This document shows positions 1-5,454 of a stretch of DNA of 5,454 bases, in pieces. Within the stretch, counting starts at the first letter, position 1, and every line of letters starts with the position of its first letter. A program made the translations under genes and the position numbers. A model generated the notes under the pieces. The model made no database searches, had not been told where the DNA came from, and was given only the letters and a program-made list of their open reading frames with translations. This DNA comes from Planctomycetaceae bacterium (lineage in GTDB: Bacteria; Planctomycetota; Planctomycetia; Pirellulales; Pirellulaceae). The stretch spans positions 1 to 5,454 of the forward strand of contig JABHUV010000090.1 in NCBI GenBank assembly GCA_018658605.1, given 5' to 3'.

Positions 1-1
1 G

Positions 2-595
2 GTTGATCTGGCCAGTGACGTGCAACAAGCCACCCAACAACTTTGCACCGGCGCACTTGAATTGAATCCCGCTATCGACATCCTCGTCAATAACGCGGGC
101 ACATACATTGATAAGCCGTTTCTCGAAATGGATTACGCTACGTTCGATAAAACGATGCAACTCAACGTATATGCCGGATATTTTTTAACCCAACAATTTT
201 CTAAACACTGGGTTCAGCAAGCTACCAAAGGGCGTGTTCTCTTTATTGGATCGATCAACGGCAAACTCGCAGAAGAGGTACATACCGCCTACGACACTTC
301 CAAAGGCGCTGTGGAAACGATGGTAAAGACACTTGCCGTTTCACTTGCACCGCTGAACATCCGAGTCAACGGACTAGCACCCGGTCTCTTTTATACGCCT
401 CTGACAGCGCCCGCTTTGGACGATCCTCAGTTTCTGCAATGGATGCAACAACACACACCCAATGGCCAAGTCCCAGCAGCCGACGTCTGTGGCGACGGTG
501 CCGTGTACCTTGTCAGCGACGCAGCGCGACACGTCTGTGGACATATGCTGATGGTGGATGGCGGCATGAGTATTTGGCAACAACCAGACGCATAA
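2..595 (+). CDS. Short-chain dehydrogenase/reductase (SDR), 5'-truncated by the window edge
   Basis: This is a classical SDR, an NAD(P)(H)-dependent oxidoreductase expected in the cytoplasm. The frame is open to the left edge and the first visible residues are VDLASD, which looks like the segment after the second Rossmann strand. The N-terminal TGxxxGxG cofactor motif therefore lies outside the window, and the GTG at 20 is an internal valine, not the start. Visible hallmarks in order are the NNAG motif (about 89-100), the catalytic Ser in FIGSING (251-253), the Tyr (290-292) and Lys (302-304) of YDTSK with the usual 13-residue Ser-Tyr spacing, the NIRVNGLAPG segment after it, and the C-terminal MVDGG that closes the fold. 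The catalytic set is intact, so the gene looks functional. The substrate cannot be read from the sequence; FabG-like or sugar-dehydrogenase-like roles are both possible. A 63-base gap separates it from the next gene, so co-transcription is possible but not shown. Confidence 0.93.
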   Translation, partial: VDLASDVQQATQQLCTGALELNPAIDILVNNAGTYIDKPFLEMDYATFDKTMQLNVYAGYFLTQQFSKHWVQQATKGRVLFIGSINGKLAEEVHTAYDTSKGAVETMVKTLAVSLAPLNIRVNGLAPGLFYTPLTAPALDDPQFLQWMQQHTPNGQVPAADVCGDGAVYLVSDAARHVCGHMLMVDGGMSIWQQPDA

Positions 596-605
596 ATCAG
601 CGGAA

Positions 606-636
606 CTTACACAATCTCATTGTCTCTTCATATAAA
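606..636 (+). promoter_or_regulatory. Possible sigma70-type promoter ahead of the selenoprotein gene
   Basis: In the gap after the SDR gene, TATAAA (631-636) matches five of six bases of a -10 box. CTTACA (606-611) is a weak -35 match with a 19-base spacer, or TTACAC (607-612) with 18. Transcription would begin about 15 bases before the ATG at 659. The gap is AT-rich, so chance matches are likely; read this as a candidate only. Confidence 0.3.
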
Positions 637-658
637 TTTTTAAAAGAACACGAAGATA

Positions 659-1177
659 ATGACTAATCTTAATCCAGCACCACAACTTTCCTTAAAAACA
701 CATGATGGCATCGTCGTTGAATTGTCCCAGTACTGGGAAACAATTTCGGCAGCGTTTTATTTCACTCGGCACTTAGGCTGAGTGTTCTGTCGTGAGCAGA
801 TGGTCAATCTGCAAAATAACCTCGATGATTTTCAGGCAGCCAACATCCAACCAGTCATATTAGTGATGGGGACTCCAGAGCAAGTTGCTTCACTTGTAGA
901 AAAATATCAACTAACCATTCCCGTTCTTTGCGACCCGCAACAAGAAGCATACAAGGCTTACAATATCCCCCAGGGCACACCATTACAATATTTGGGGTGG
1001 CGGGTTTGGTTACCCGGGCTGCGAGCAATGTTTCGAGGCGGAATTGGAAAACCTGTTGGCGATGTAACTCAAATGCATGGTACCATTCTTGTTAACACAG
1101 ACGGAAACATACAAACAAAGTTTACCGCGAAAAACTCATCTCATTACCCTCTCCTTGCCGATCTCACATCGACTTAA
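659..1177 (+). CDS. Peroxiredoxin-like (AhpC/TSA_2, PRXL2/SelU-like) protein, probable selenoprotein with in-frame TGA = Sec41
   Basis: Read from ATG 659 to TAA 1177 with TGA 779-781 translated as selenocysteine, this gives 172 residues, a plausible full length for the thioredoxin-fold AhpC/TSA_2 family. The part before the TGA matches the family N-terminus (PxLSLKTHDGIVVELSQYW, then FYFTRHLG), and the part after continues in the same frame with VFCREQ. Together they make RHLG-U-VF-C-REQ, aligning with the family's RHxGCxFCREQ active site, so the TGA sits exactly at the first cysteine of CxxC (U41, C44). Downstream family features are VILVMGTPEQ (about 66-75), VLCDPQQEAYKAY (about 89-101) and GDVTQMHGTILVNTDG (134-149). 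The role is probably thiol/selenol redox chemistry such as peroxide reduction; the substrate is unknown. The GTG at 782 is not a credible start because it would delete the first strand and the redox centre. The ribosome-binding site is weak (GAAG just upstream). A nonsense-mutated pseudogene is the main alternative, but no other lesion is seen. Confidence 0.85.
779..781 (+). other. In-frame TGA read as selenocysteine (Sec41)
   Basis: This TGA is the only stop in an otherwise open frame from 659 to 1174. It falls on the first cysteine position of the family's CxxC motif, and the second cysteine (TGT, 788-790) is kept. Cys-to-Sec exchange at that position is the known pattern in redox selenoproteins, including eukaryotic SelU. 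TGA is an ordinary stop at 1961-1963 and tryptophans here are TGG, so a general TGA reassignment is unlikely. Confidence 0.82.
796..812 (+). promoter_or_regulatory. Candidate bacterial SECIS hairpin
   Basis: GCAGAT (796-801) pairs perfectly with ATCTGC (807-812) around the five-base loop GGTCA (802-806). The loop begins 20 bases after the TGA and starts with GG-U. That fits the bacterial SECIS description: a small hairpin just downstream of UGA with guanine in the first loop positions, bound by SelB. The Escherichia coli fdhF element also presents GGUC in its apical loop, within one or two bases of the same distance. The stem lies inside codons 46-52 (E-Q-M-V-N-L-Q), which still encode family-compatible residues. 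The bulged U of fdhF is not evident, and little lower-stem pairing is seen. Confidence 0.75.
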
Positions 1178-1216
1178 TTTATCAATCATTCAATCCCAAC
1201 TGTGATTAAACACTCC

Positions 1217-1963
1217 ATGTACGACCTCATTATCAGTGACATTGACGGTTGCCTCTCGCCTGAAGATTCCTCGCCGATGAATCTGGAAAAACTGAGCGCG
1301 ATTGCCCAACACAACCAATTAGCCTTCCTGCAAGGCGATCGCCCCAAACTCACACTCTGTACCGGTCGACCGATTGCATTTGTCGAAGCACTATGTCGAG
1401 TTCTACAAAATCGCGACATCCCTTGTGTCGCCGAAAATGGGGTTTGGCTATTTGACCCGCGAGATAATCAATACAGTATGGATCCTTCCATTACCCCAAA
1501 CCAATTGGAAATGGTTCATGCAGCAGAAAGGTTGTCGTTAGAGTTATTTCAGGATCAAGGTGTCACTCTGCAACCTGGCAAATCCGCCTCGGTAACGCTC
1601 TATCATCCCAACCCTGAAGTGATTCATGGTGTGATTCCCGCATTAAAAGCAGAGTTTGAAAAACGGGGATGGCAATTCCGAGTCTCACCTACACTGTTCT
1701 ATATCAATTGCGATTTACCACAAATCAACAAAGCGTCGGGAATCGATCAATTACTAGTGCGAACCAACATTGACCCGAAACGCACAGCAGGTATCGGTGA
1801 CACGTCGAGTGATTTAGCCATTGCTGATCGAGTGGAAACCTTTGGCTGCCCTGCAAACGCATTTACGGAGGTCAAAGAGGCTGCTGATTTTGTTTCGCAG
1901 TTCGAGCAAATTGACGGAGTCTTAGATTTTATGCATTACTTAGAAAGCCAAAGCGACGCATGA
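1217..1963 (+). CDS. HAD-superfamily hydrolase (Cof/sucrose-phosphatase-like, probable sugar-phosphate phosphatase)
   Basis: This is a cytoplasmic phosphatase of the haloacid dehalogenase superfamily, 248 residues from the ATG at 1217. All four HAD motifs are visible: DID (nucleophile D8 and acid D10), Thr in CTGRP (T49), the lysine of INKASG (K172) and GDTSSD (D195, D199) for magnesium binding. The long insert between motifs II and III (about residues 75-165) fits a C2-type cap, as in Cof-type, sucrose-phosphatase and mannosyl-3-phosphoglycerate phosphatase relatives. Sugar phosphates are the likely substrate class, but the exact one cannot be read. An in-frame GTG at 1202 would add five residues (MIKHS). 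I prefer ATG because MYDLIISDID begins right at the first strand, though neither site has a clear Shine-Dalgarno. The gap after the selenoprotein is 39 bases (24 from the GTG), and the stop overlaps the next start as ATGA, so this sits in an operon with the transporter. Confidence 0.9.
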   Translation: MYDLIISDIDGCLSPEDSSPMNLEKLSAIAQHNQLAFLQGDRPKLTLCTGRPIAFVEALCRVLQNRDIPCVAENGVWLFDPRDNQYSMDPSITPNQLEMVHAAERLSLELFQDQGVTLQPGKSASVTLYHPNPEVIHGVIPALKAEFEKRGWQFRVSPTLFYINCDLPQINKASGIDQLLVRTNIDPKRTAGIGDTSSDLAIADRVETFGCPANAFTEVKEAADFVSQFEQIDGVLDFMHYLESQSDA

Positions 1964-3171
1964 CTAATCCCGCTCGCACCTTATTGCAAATCCTACTGCT
2001 GCTATGTCTGGCGCATTTTACCGTAGACATTATCGCTACCACTATCCTGCCATTGCTGCCTTCGATGGAAGATCAAATGGGATTGCCGCGAGAGGGATTC
2101 TTGTATGGTTACATTATTTGGCGGATCACCGATACGTGTAGCCAAATGGTATTTGGTTTTTTGGGAGATCGGTATCGAATTCGTTTTGTTATTTGGGCCG
2201 GACCATTATTGGCTTTTCTTTGCTTTTCCGTCATTGGATATGTAGAGTCGCCAGCTGTGATGGTAAGCTTATTGATTCTCGGTGGTATTGGCATTGCCGC
2301 ATTCCATCCCGAATGTGCGGCAACAGCAGGGAATCTATCACCTGACAACCGCAGCCGCTTCATGGCCATGTTCGCATTATCCGGTTATCTCGGACAATCC
2401 ATTGGCCCACTCTACGCCGGCAGCATATCTGACGCACTTACACTTCAAGGGTTAACGTGGAACTTTACTTGGGGATTACCAATCCTACTTTTTGTCACGC
2501 TTAGTTTGAGGCGGACACATACAAAACTTGAAACACAAACCGCCACGCCGGTGATACCGGACACATTGCCCGCGGCACCATTGCCTAAACGCGAATTATA
2601 TTTGTTATTCACAAGTGGCATCTTTCGAGTTATGCCAGCACTCGGTATTCCCATTGTTTTATCTTACTTATTAGCTGACAACGAATTTAGTGATATGGAC
2701 AAAGGAGCCGTTGCTAGTTTTTTCATGGCAGGTCTGGGAATCGGAGGCATCTCTTGTGCCCTCGGTGTCGGTCGCAACCAGCAACGACTAATACTATGGT
2801 TGCCTCCGTTGTTGGCAACGATTCCAGTCATTGCTATTGGCTCTGTTGACTTGCAACCATGGATACGTCTAGCTAACGGGCTATCTCTGGGACCGATACA
2901 CATCCTAGCTTTAACCATTGGCATTTTGCAGGGAATCGCCATGCCCGTATTTATTAGTTTTGCTCAGCAACTGATGCCCGATCGACAGCGTCTAGCAAGT
3001 TCTTTAACGATGGGTGTTACCTGGGGTACGGCCACGCTGATATTCTACGCCGCCTTTTCCATTTTCCAATCTAATGGAAACCCACAGTGGATTTATTGGT
3101 TCTTTGGCGCGGCCTGTCTCGTCTGCGCCATCACCAGTTTTTTACTCCGTCCGCTAAAAAACACCGCCTAA
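1960..3171 (+). CDS. Major facilitator superfamily transporter, fosmidomycin-resistance (Fsr)-like
   Basis: This is an inner-membrane secondary transporter of 403 residues, the usual MFS length, with many hydrophobic segments consistent with 12 helices in two halves. The central hydrophilic loop is at about residues 184-212. The first helix contains LAHFTVDII. A motif-A-like GFLGDRYRIR (66-75) follows helix 2, and GIGIAAFHPECAATAG (109-124) matches the FHPE signature of Fsr-type permeases. That subgroup includes drug efflux pumps and carriers of unknown substrate, so export of fosmidomycin itself should not be assumed. The start ATG overlaps the stop of the HAD gene as ATGA, implying translational coupling and a shared pathway. 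One reading is transport of a compound that the HAD enzyme dephosphorylates. No frameshift or missing segment is seen. Confidence 0.9.
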   Translation: MTNPARTLLQILLLLCLAHFTVDIIATTILPLLPSMEDQMGLPREGFLYGYIIWRITDTCSQMVFGFLGDRYRIRFVIWAGPLLAFLCFSVIGYVESPAVMVSLLILGGIGIAAFHPECAATAGNLSPDNRSRFMAMFALSGYLGQSIGPLYAGSISDALTLQGLTWNFTWGLPILLFVTLSLRRTHTKLETQTATPVIPDTLPAAPLPKRELYLLFTSGIFRVMPALGIPIVLSYLLADNEFSDMDKGAVASFFMAGLGIGGISCALGVGRNQQRLILWLPPLLATIPVIAIGSVDLQPWIRLANGLSLGPIHILALTIGILQGIAMPVFISFAQQLMPDRQRLASSLTMGVTWGTATLIFYAAFSIFQSNGNPQWIYWFFGAACLVCAITSFLLRPLKNTA

Positions 3172-3184
3172 TCTTTCGGAGGTT

Positions 3185-3265
3185 GCATGGCGGGTGATGG
3201 GTAAACCGTTTTTAGTAAACAGGTGGTATTGCTCCTACGACGAACTCCGCCTCGTCACGCCATGC
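3185..3265. repeat. Long imperfect inverted repeat / structured intergenic element
   Basis: GCATGGCG (3185-3192) is an exact inverted copy of CGCCATGC (3258-3265). After a two-base GG bulge (3193-3194), TGATGGG (3195-3201) pairs with CTCGTCA (3251-3257), including two G-U wobbles if read as RNA. This gives 15 pairs enclosing a 49-base interior. Inside, GTTT (3208-3211) and AAAC (3217-3220) can form a small hairpin. The element starts 14 bases after the transporter stop and ends 49 bases before the next gene's start. It could be a terminator (though no strong T-run follows), a leader RNA, or a dispersed palindromic repeat. I recognise no known RNA family. Confidence 0.6.
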
Positions 3266-3304
3266 TAGAATGGTTTTACATATTTTGTCGTATCATTTCC
3301 AAAT

Positions 3305-3309
3305 AGGTG
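3305..3309 (+). promoter_or_regulatory. Ribosome binding site that decides the amidohydrolase start
   Basis: AGGTG lies five bases ahead of the ATG at 3315, a good Shine-Dalgarno arrangement and the clearest in the window. It supports 3315 over the in-frame ATG at 3270, which has no such site and abuts the inverted repeat. Confidence 0.65.
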
Positions 3310-3314
3310 CTGTC

Positions 3315-4865
3315 ATGATTCGTTACTTTTTTATCTTATTGTTGTTTCCATCGTTAGCATCCGCTATTGAGATCGATGTCTTGCTAACCAACGGCACCAT
3401 CTACGACGGGAAATCTCTCGATAGTCGAATAGGTGACATTGCAATAAACAATGGTAAAATCCTTGACCTGACAAAAGATAAAAAGGTGACCGCAAAATTA
3501 GTCATCGATTGCACAGGTAAGATCATCTGCCCTGGTTTTATTGATTTACATAATCACAGTGATAACCAAGTCGTTGCTGCATCCACTCGCGCCAACATAA
3601 ACTATCTACTCCAAGGATGCACGACGATCGTAACTGGCAATTGCGGCGCAGGCCCCGTTAACGTCAATAAGTATTATACCGCAATCAACGAAGCTGGCAG
3701 TGGTACCAACGTCATTCATCTCCTAGCACAAGGAAATCTGCGCCGAGAAATCATGGGCGATGAACGCCGTAAGGCAACATCTGAAGAACAAACAGCTATG
3801 TTGAAACTGGCTGATAAAGCGATGGACGATGGTGCGTGGGGTATGTCGACTGGCCTCATTTATGTACCAAGTTCATACGCCGACACAGCAGAAATCACAG
3901 CCATTGCATCCGTCGTCGCCAAATACGGCGGCATTTATGTGAGCCACATTCGCGGAGAAGGCAGTGGTTTGATCACCAGTGTCAATGAAGCGATGCAAAT
4001 TGGACGGGATGCCAAGCTGCCAGTACACATATCACACTTTAAATCTAGCGGCCGCAATAACTGGGGGTTAGTGCGAGTGGCTGCCAAGACCATCCAAGAT
4101 GCTCGTGACGGCGGACAACAAGTGACTGCAGATCAATATCCCTATAGAGCTTCCAGTACTTCACTCAGCGCGACGACCATCCCCACTTGGGCTCGTGCCG
4201 GAGGCCGGCAAGCAATGATTAAACGATTCGATGATCCTCAGGATGGTAAACGTATACGAACGGCAATCCAAGCGAAACTAGACCGAACAGATAACGGTGC
4301 GGCCATTCGGATTGCTCGCTGCTACCAACAACAATGGGTCGGCAAAAGCATCGCTCAAATTGCAAAACTAGAAAACACGCCCGCTCTAGAAATTGTTGAG
4401 GTAATCGAACGCAATGGTGGTGCGAGTGTGGTGAACTTTAGTATGGACCCTGAAGATATACGCTTTGTGATGAGTTTCCCGTGGGTGGCTACCGCTTCGG
4501 ACGGTCGAGCCTATTTACCCGGCGCCGATAAACCACATCCCAGAAGCTATGGCACTTTTCCTCGCAAAATCAGCCTCTTTGCACAACAAGAAAAAATCAT
4601 CTCTGTTGGACATGCTATTCGCAGTGCAACCGGACTACCTGCTGAGATCCTAGGACTTAGAGATCGTGGCACACTAAAACCAAATATGATTGCCGATATC
4701 GTCGTTTATGATCCTTCGACACTTAAGGACAAAGCGACGTTTGATGACCCTCACCAATACTGCGTCGGCATCGAATATGTGTTTCTTGGTGGTGAACTTG
4801 CCGTGTACCGAGGTCGACCCACAGGTGCCCTGCATGGGCAAGCATTAAAAAAGCCTGTTCGCTAA
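3315..4865 (+). CDS. Exported N-acyl-D-amino-acid deacylase (D-aminoacylase)-like amidohydrolase
   Basis: This is a metal-dependent amidohydrolase of 516 residues, close to the usual length for D-aminoacylases, which release D-amino acids from N-acyl-D-amino acids. Residues 1-17 (MIRYFFILLLFPSLASA) form a signal peptide with an ASA cleavage site, so the enzyme is probably periplasmic or secreted. Family landmarks in order are GFIDLHNHSD (metal ligands H79, H81), TGNCG (C110, the cysteine that bridges metals in this family), GAWGMSTGLIY (173-183), SHIRGEG (H211), HISHFKSSG (H238, H241), TADQYPYRASST, TASDGR (catalytic D396) and KPHPRSYGTFPR. The C-terminal beta domain has LGLRDRGTL, MIADIVVYDP and ATFDDPHQY. 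All expected ligands are present, so it should be active. The in-frame ATG at 3270 would put 15 polar-to-mixed residues before the signal peptide and is rejected. The gene is monocistronic as far as seen and convergent with the next one. A related N-acyl-D-glutamate or dipeptide substrate is possible. Confidence 0.92.
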   Translation: MIRYFFILLLFPSLASAIEIDVLLTNGTIYDGKSLDSRIGDIAINNGKILDLTKDKKVTAKLVIDCTGKIICPGFIDLHNHSDNQVVAASTRANINYLLQGCTTIVTGNCGAGPVNVNKYYTAINEAGSGTNVIHLLAQGNLRREIMGDERRKATSEEQTAMLKLADKAMDDGAWGMSTGLIYVPSSYADTAEITAIASVVAKYGGIYVSHIRGEGSGLITSVNEAMQIGRDAKLPVHISHFKSSGRNNWGLVRVAAKTIQDARDGGQQVTADQYPYRASSTSLSATTIPTWARAGGRQAMIKRFDDPQDGKRIRTAIQAKLDRTDNGAAIRIARCYQQQWVGKSIAQIAKLENTPALEIVEVIERNGGASVVNFSMDPEDIRFVMSFPWVATASDGRAYLPGADKPHPRSYGTFPRKISLFAQQEKIISVGHAIRSATGLPAEILGLRDRGTLKPNMIADIVVYDPSTLKDKATFDDPHQYCVGIEYVFLGGELAVYRGRPTGALHGQALKKPVR

Positions 4866-4901
4866 AATCACTCGCCTAGCGGAACAACGACCTTCATCCG
4901 T

Positions 4902-5454
4902 TTACATTTTGCCTAACAAACCGCGTTCTCGCATCCATTGCTCACAGCGTTGCGGCCAACGATGACTATTGGACGATGATTCTCGCAAGCCATAGCCATG
5001 ACCACCGGTTTCTGTGATATGCATTTCCGCAGCCACTCCCGTTCGCTTCAATGCCAACCATAACAAGACACTACTTTCAGGAGTCACACCGTCGTTGTAG
5101 GCGTGCGCCATAAACATCGGTGGTGTATTTTTAGTGACTTGTACTTCGGGTACTAATTTTCCATCTTTAACTAGATAAGCAGGATAAACCAATACGACAA
5201 AATCTGGGCGACAACTAACCTTGTCGATCGCATCGATTTCATCATAATTTCGTTGGCTATATTTCAGAGCCGCCATCGCAGCTAAATTCCCTCCTGCTGA
5301 GAAGCCTAGAATGCCAATGCGGTCCTCGGCGATTCCCCACTGCTTTGCCCGTGCACGAGTAATACTCAGCGTCCGCTGAGCATCTTGTAATGGTGCGTGA
5401 TAAGGAGGCAAACCGGCACGTCGTGGTACACGATATTTTAAAAGAACTGCATTA
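4902..5454 (-). CDS. Alpha/beta-hydrolase fold esterase (BD-FAE/acetyl-xylan-esterase-like), N-terminus beyond the window
   Basis: This is a serine hydrolase of the alpha/beta fold. Its frame stays open to the right edge, where it reads NAVLLKYRVPRRAG before LPPYHAPLQDAQRTL. That is the normal family continuation, so the TTG at 5411 is internal and the gene starts outside the window. About 183 C-terminal residues are visible. The catalytic triad is intact: Ser in GFSAGG (5298-5300), Asp in HAYNDGV (5091-5093) and His in TGGHGYG (4998-5000). The oxyanion HGGG motif should lie in the missing N-terminal part. Close relatives include BD-FAE-like carboxylic esterases and proteins often labelled xylanase or acetyl-esterase; the true substrate is unknown. 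Its stop is 36 bases from the convergent amidohydrolase stop. No clear terminator is visible in that short gap. Confidence 0.92.
   Translation of the reverse strand, partial: NAVLLKYRVPRRAGLPPYHAPLQDAQRTLSITRARAKQWGIAEDRIGILGFSAGGNLAAMAALKYSQRNYDEIDAIDKVSCRPDFVVLVYPAYLVKDGKLVPEVQVTKNTPPMFMAHAYNDGVTPESSVLLWLALKRTGVAAEMHITETGGHGYGLRESSSNSHRWPQRCEQWMRERGLLGKM

Noticed and set aside
439..666. 75-codon open frame overlapping the SDR gene end, and similar antisense frames over the HAD, MFS and SDR genes
   Set aside because: They overlap well-supported genes in other frames, show no recognisable family features and have no convincing initiation signals.
779..781. TGA read as tryptophan through an alternative genetic code
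   Set aside because: TGA ends the HAD gene at 1961-1963 and TGG is used for tryptophan throughout; the homologous position is cysteine, not tryptophan.
782..1177. A stand-alone 131-residue gene starting at GTG 782
   Set aside because: It would begin inside the conserved active-site motif, directly after the TGA, and lose the first strand of the fold; the upstream same-frame segment clearly belongs to the same family.
1334..1343. GGCGATCGCC, the cyanobacterial HIP1-type palindrome
   Set aside because: It was noticed only once, inside a coding region; a single copy says nothing about the organism.
3208..3223. Minus-strand CCTGTTTACTAAAAAC resembles a conserved stretch of 23S rRNA
   Set aside because: The resemblance from memory covers only about 16 bases and the flanks do not continue as 23S rRNA, so it is most likely chance.
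3185..3267. A tRNA gene, possibly selC, because of the 8-bp terminal stem
   Set aside because: There is no TCA anticodon arm, no recognisable T-loop on either strand and no CCA end; the interior does not fold into a cloverleaf.
3270..3314. Upstream ATG start for the amidohydrolase
   Set aside because: It lacks a Shine-Dalgarno and would place extra residues before a clean signal peptide, while ATG 3315 has AGGTG at good spacing.
4866..4901. Bidirectional terminator between the convergent genes
   Set aside because: Only a 3-bp CGC/GCG pairing is visible and there is no T-run of useful length.

Overview
The window is a gene-dense piece of a bacterial chromosome with roughly balanced base composition. 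It holds four complete protein-coding genes and two that run off the edges. The most notable gene is a probable selenoprotein whose reading frame is split by an in-frame TGA and would normally be missed or called broken. Neither an rRNA nor a tRNA gene is recognisable, nor a CRISPR array or transposase. Organism assignment is weak. The gene mix (secreted D-aminoacylase-like amidohydrolase, BD-FAE-like esterase, HAD phosphatase) and the scarcity of strong Shine-Dalgarno sites would suit a Planctomycetes-like or other environmental Gram-negative bacterium. This is an impression, not a demonstration. TGA is used as a normal stop at 1961-1963, so the genetic code is standard.

Layout from left to right. 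The C-terminal two-thirds or so of a short-chain dehydrogenase/reductase (2-595) enters from the left. A 63-base gap with a possible promoter follows. Next is a 172-residue peroxiredoxin-like (AhpC/TSA_2, PRXL2/SelU-like) protein at 659-1177. Its first active-site cysteine codon is replaced by TGA (779-781), giving a U-x-x-C motif. A perfect 6-bp hairpin with a GGUCA loop (796-812) lies where a bacterial SECIS element is expected. A HAD-family phosphatase (1217-1963) follows after a short gap. It overlaps by an ATGA junction a 403-residue major facilitator transporter of the fosmidomycin-resistance type (1960-3171). These three genes look like one operon, the last two translationally coupled.

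An intergenic region with a long imperfect inverted repeat (3185-3265) separates that cluster from a gene for an exported N-acyl-D-amino-acid deacylase-like amidohydrolase (3315-4865). Converging on it from the right edge is the C-terminal part of an alpha/beta-hydrolase esterase on the minus strand (4902-5454).

How the genes work together is only partly visible. The HAD phosphatase and the transporter probably serve a shared substrate. The D-aminoacylase and the esterase are both hydrolases acting on scavenged or modified compounds. The peroxiredoxin-like selenoprotein is a thiol/selenol redox enzyme and would require selA, selB, selC and selD elsewhere in the genome.
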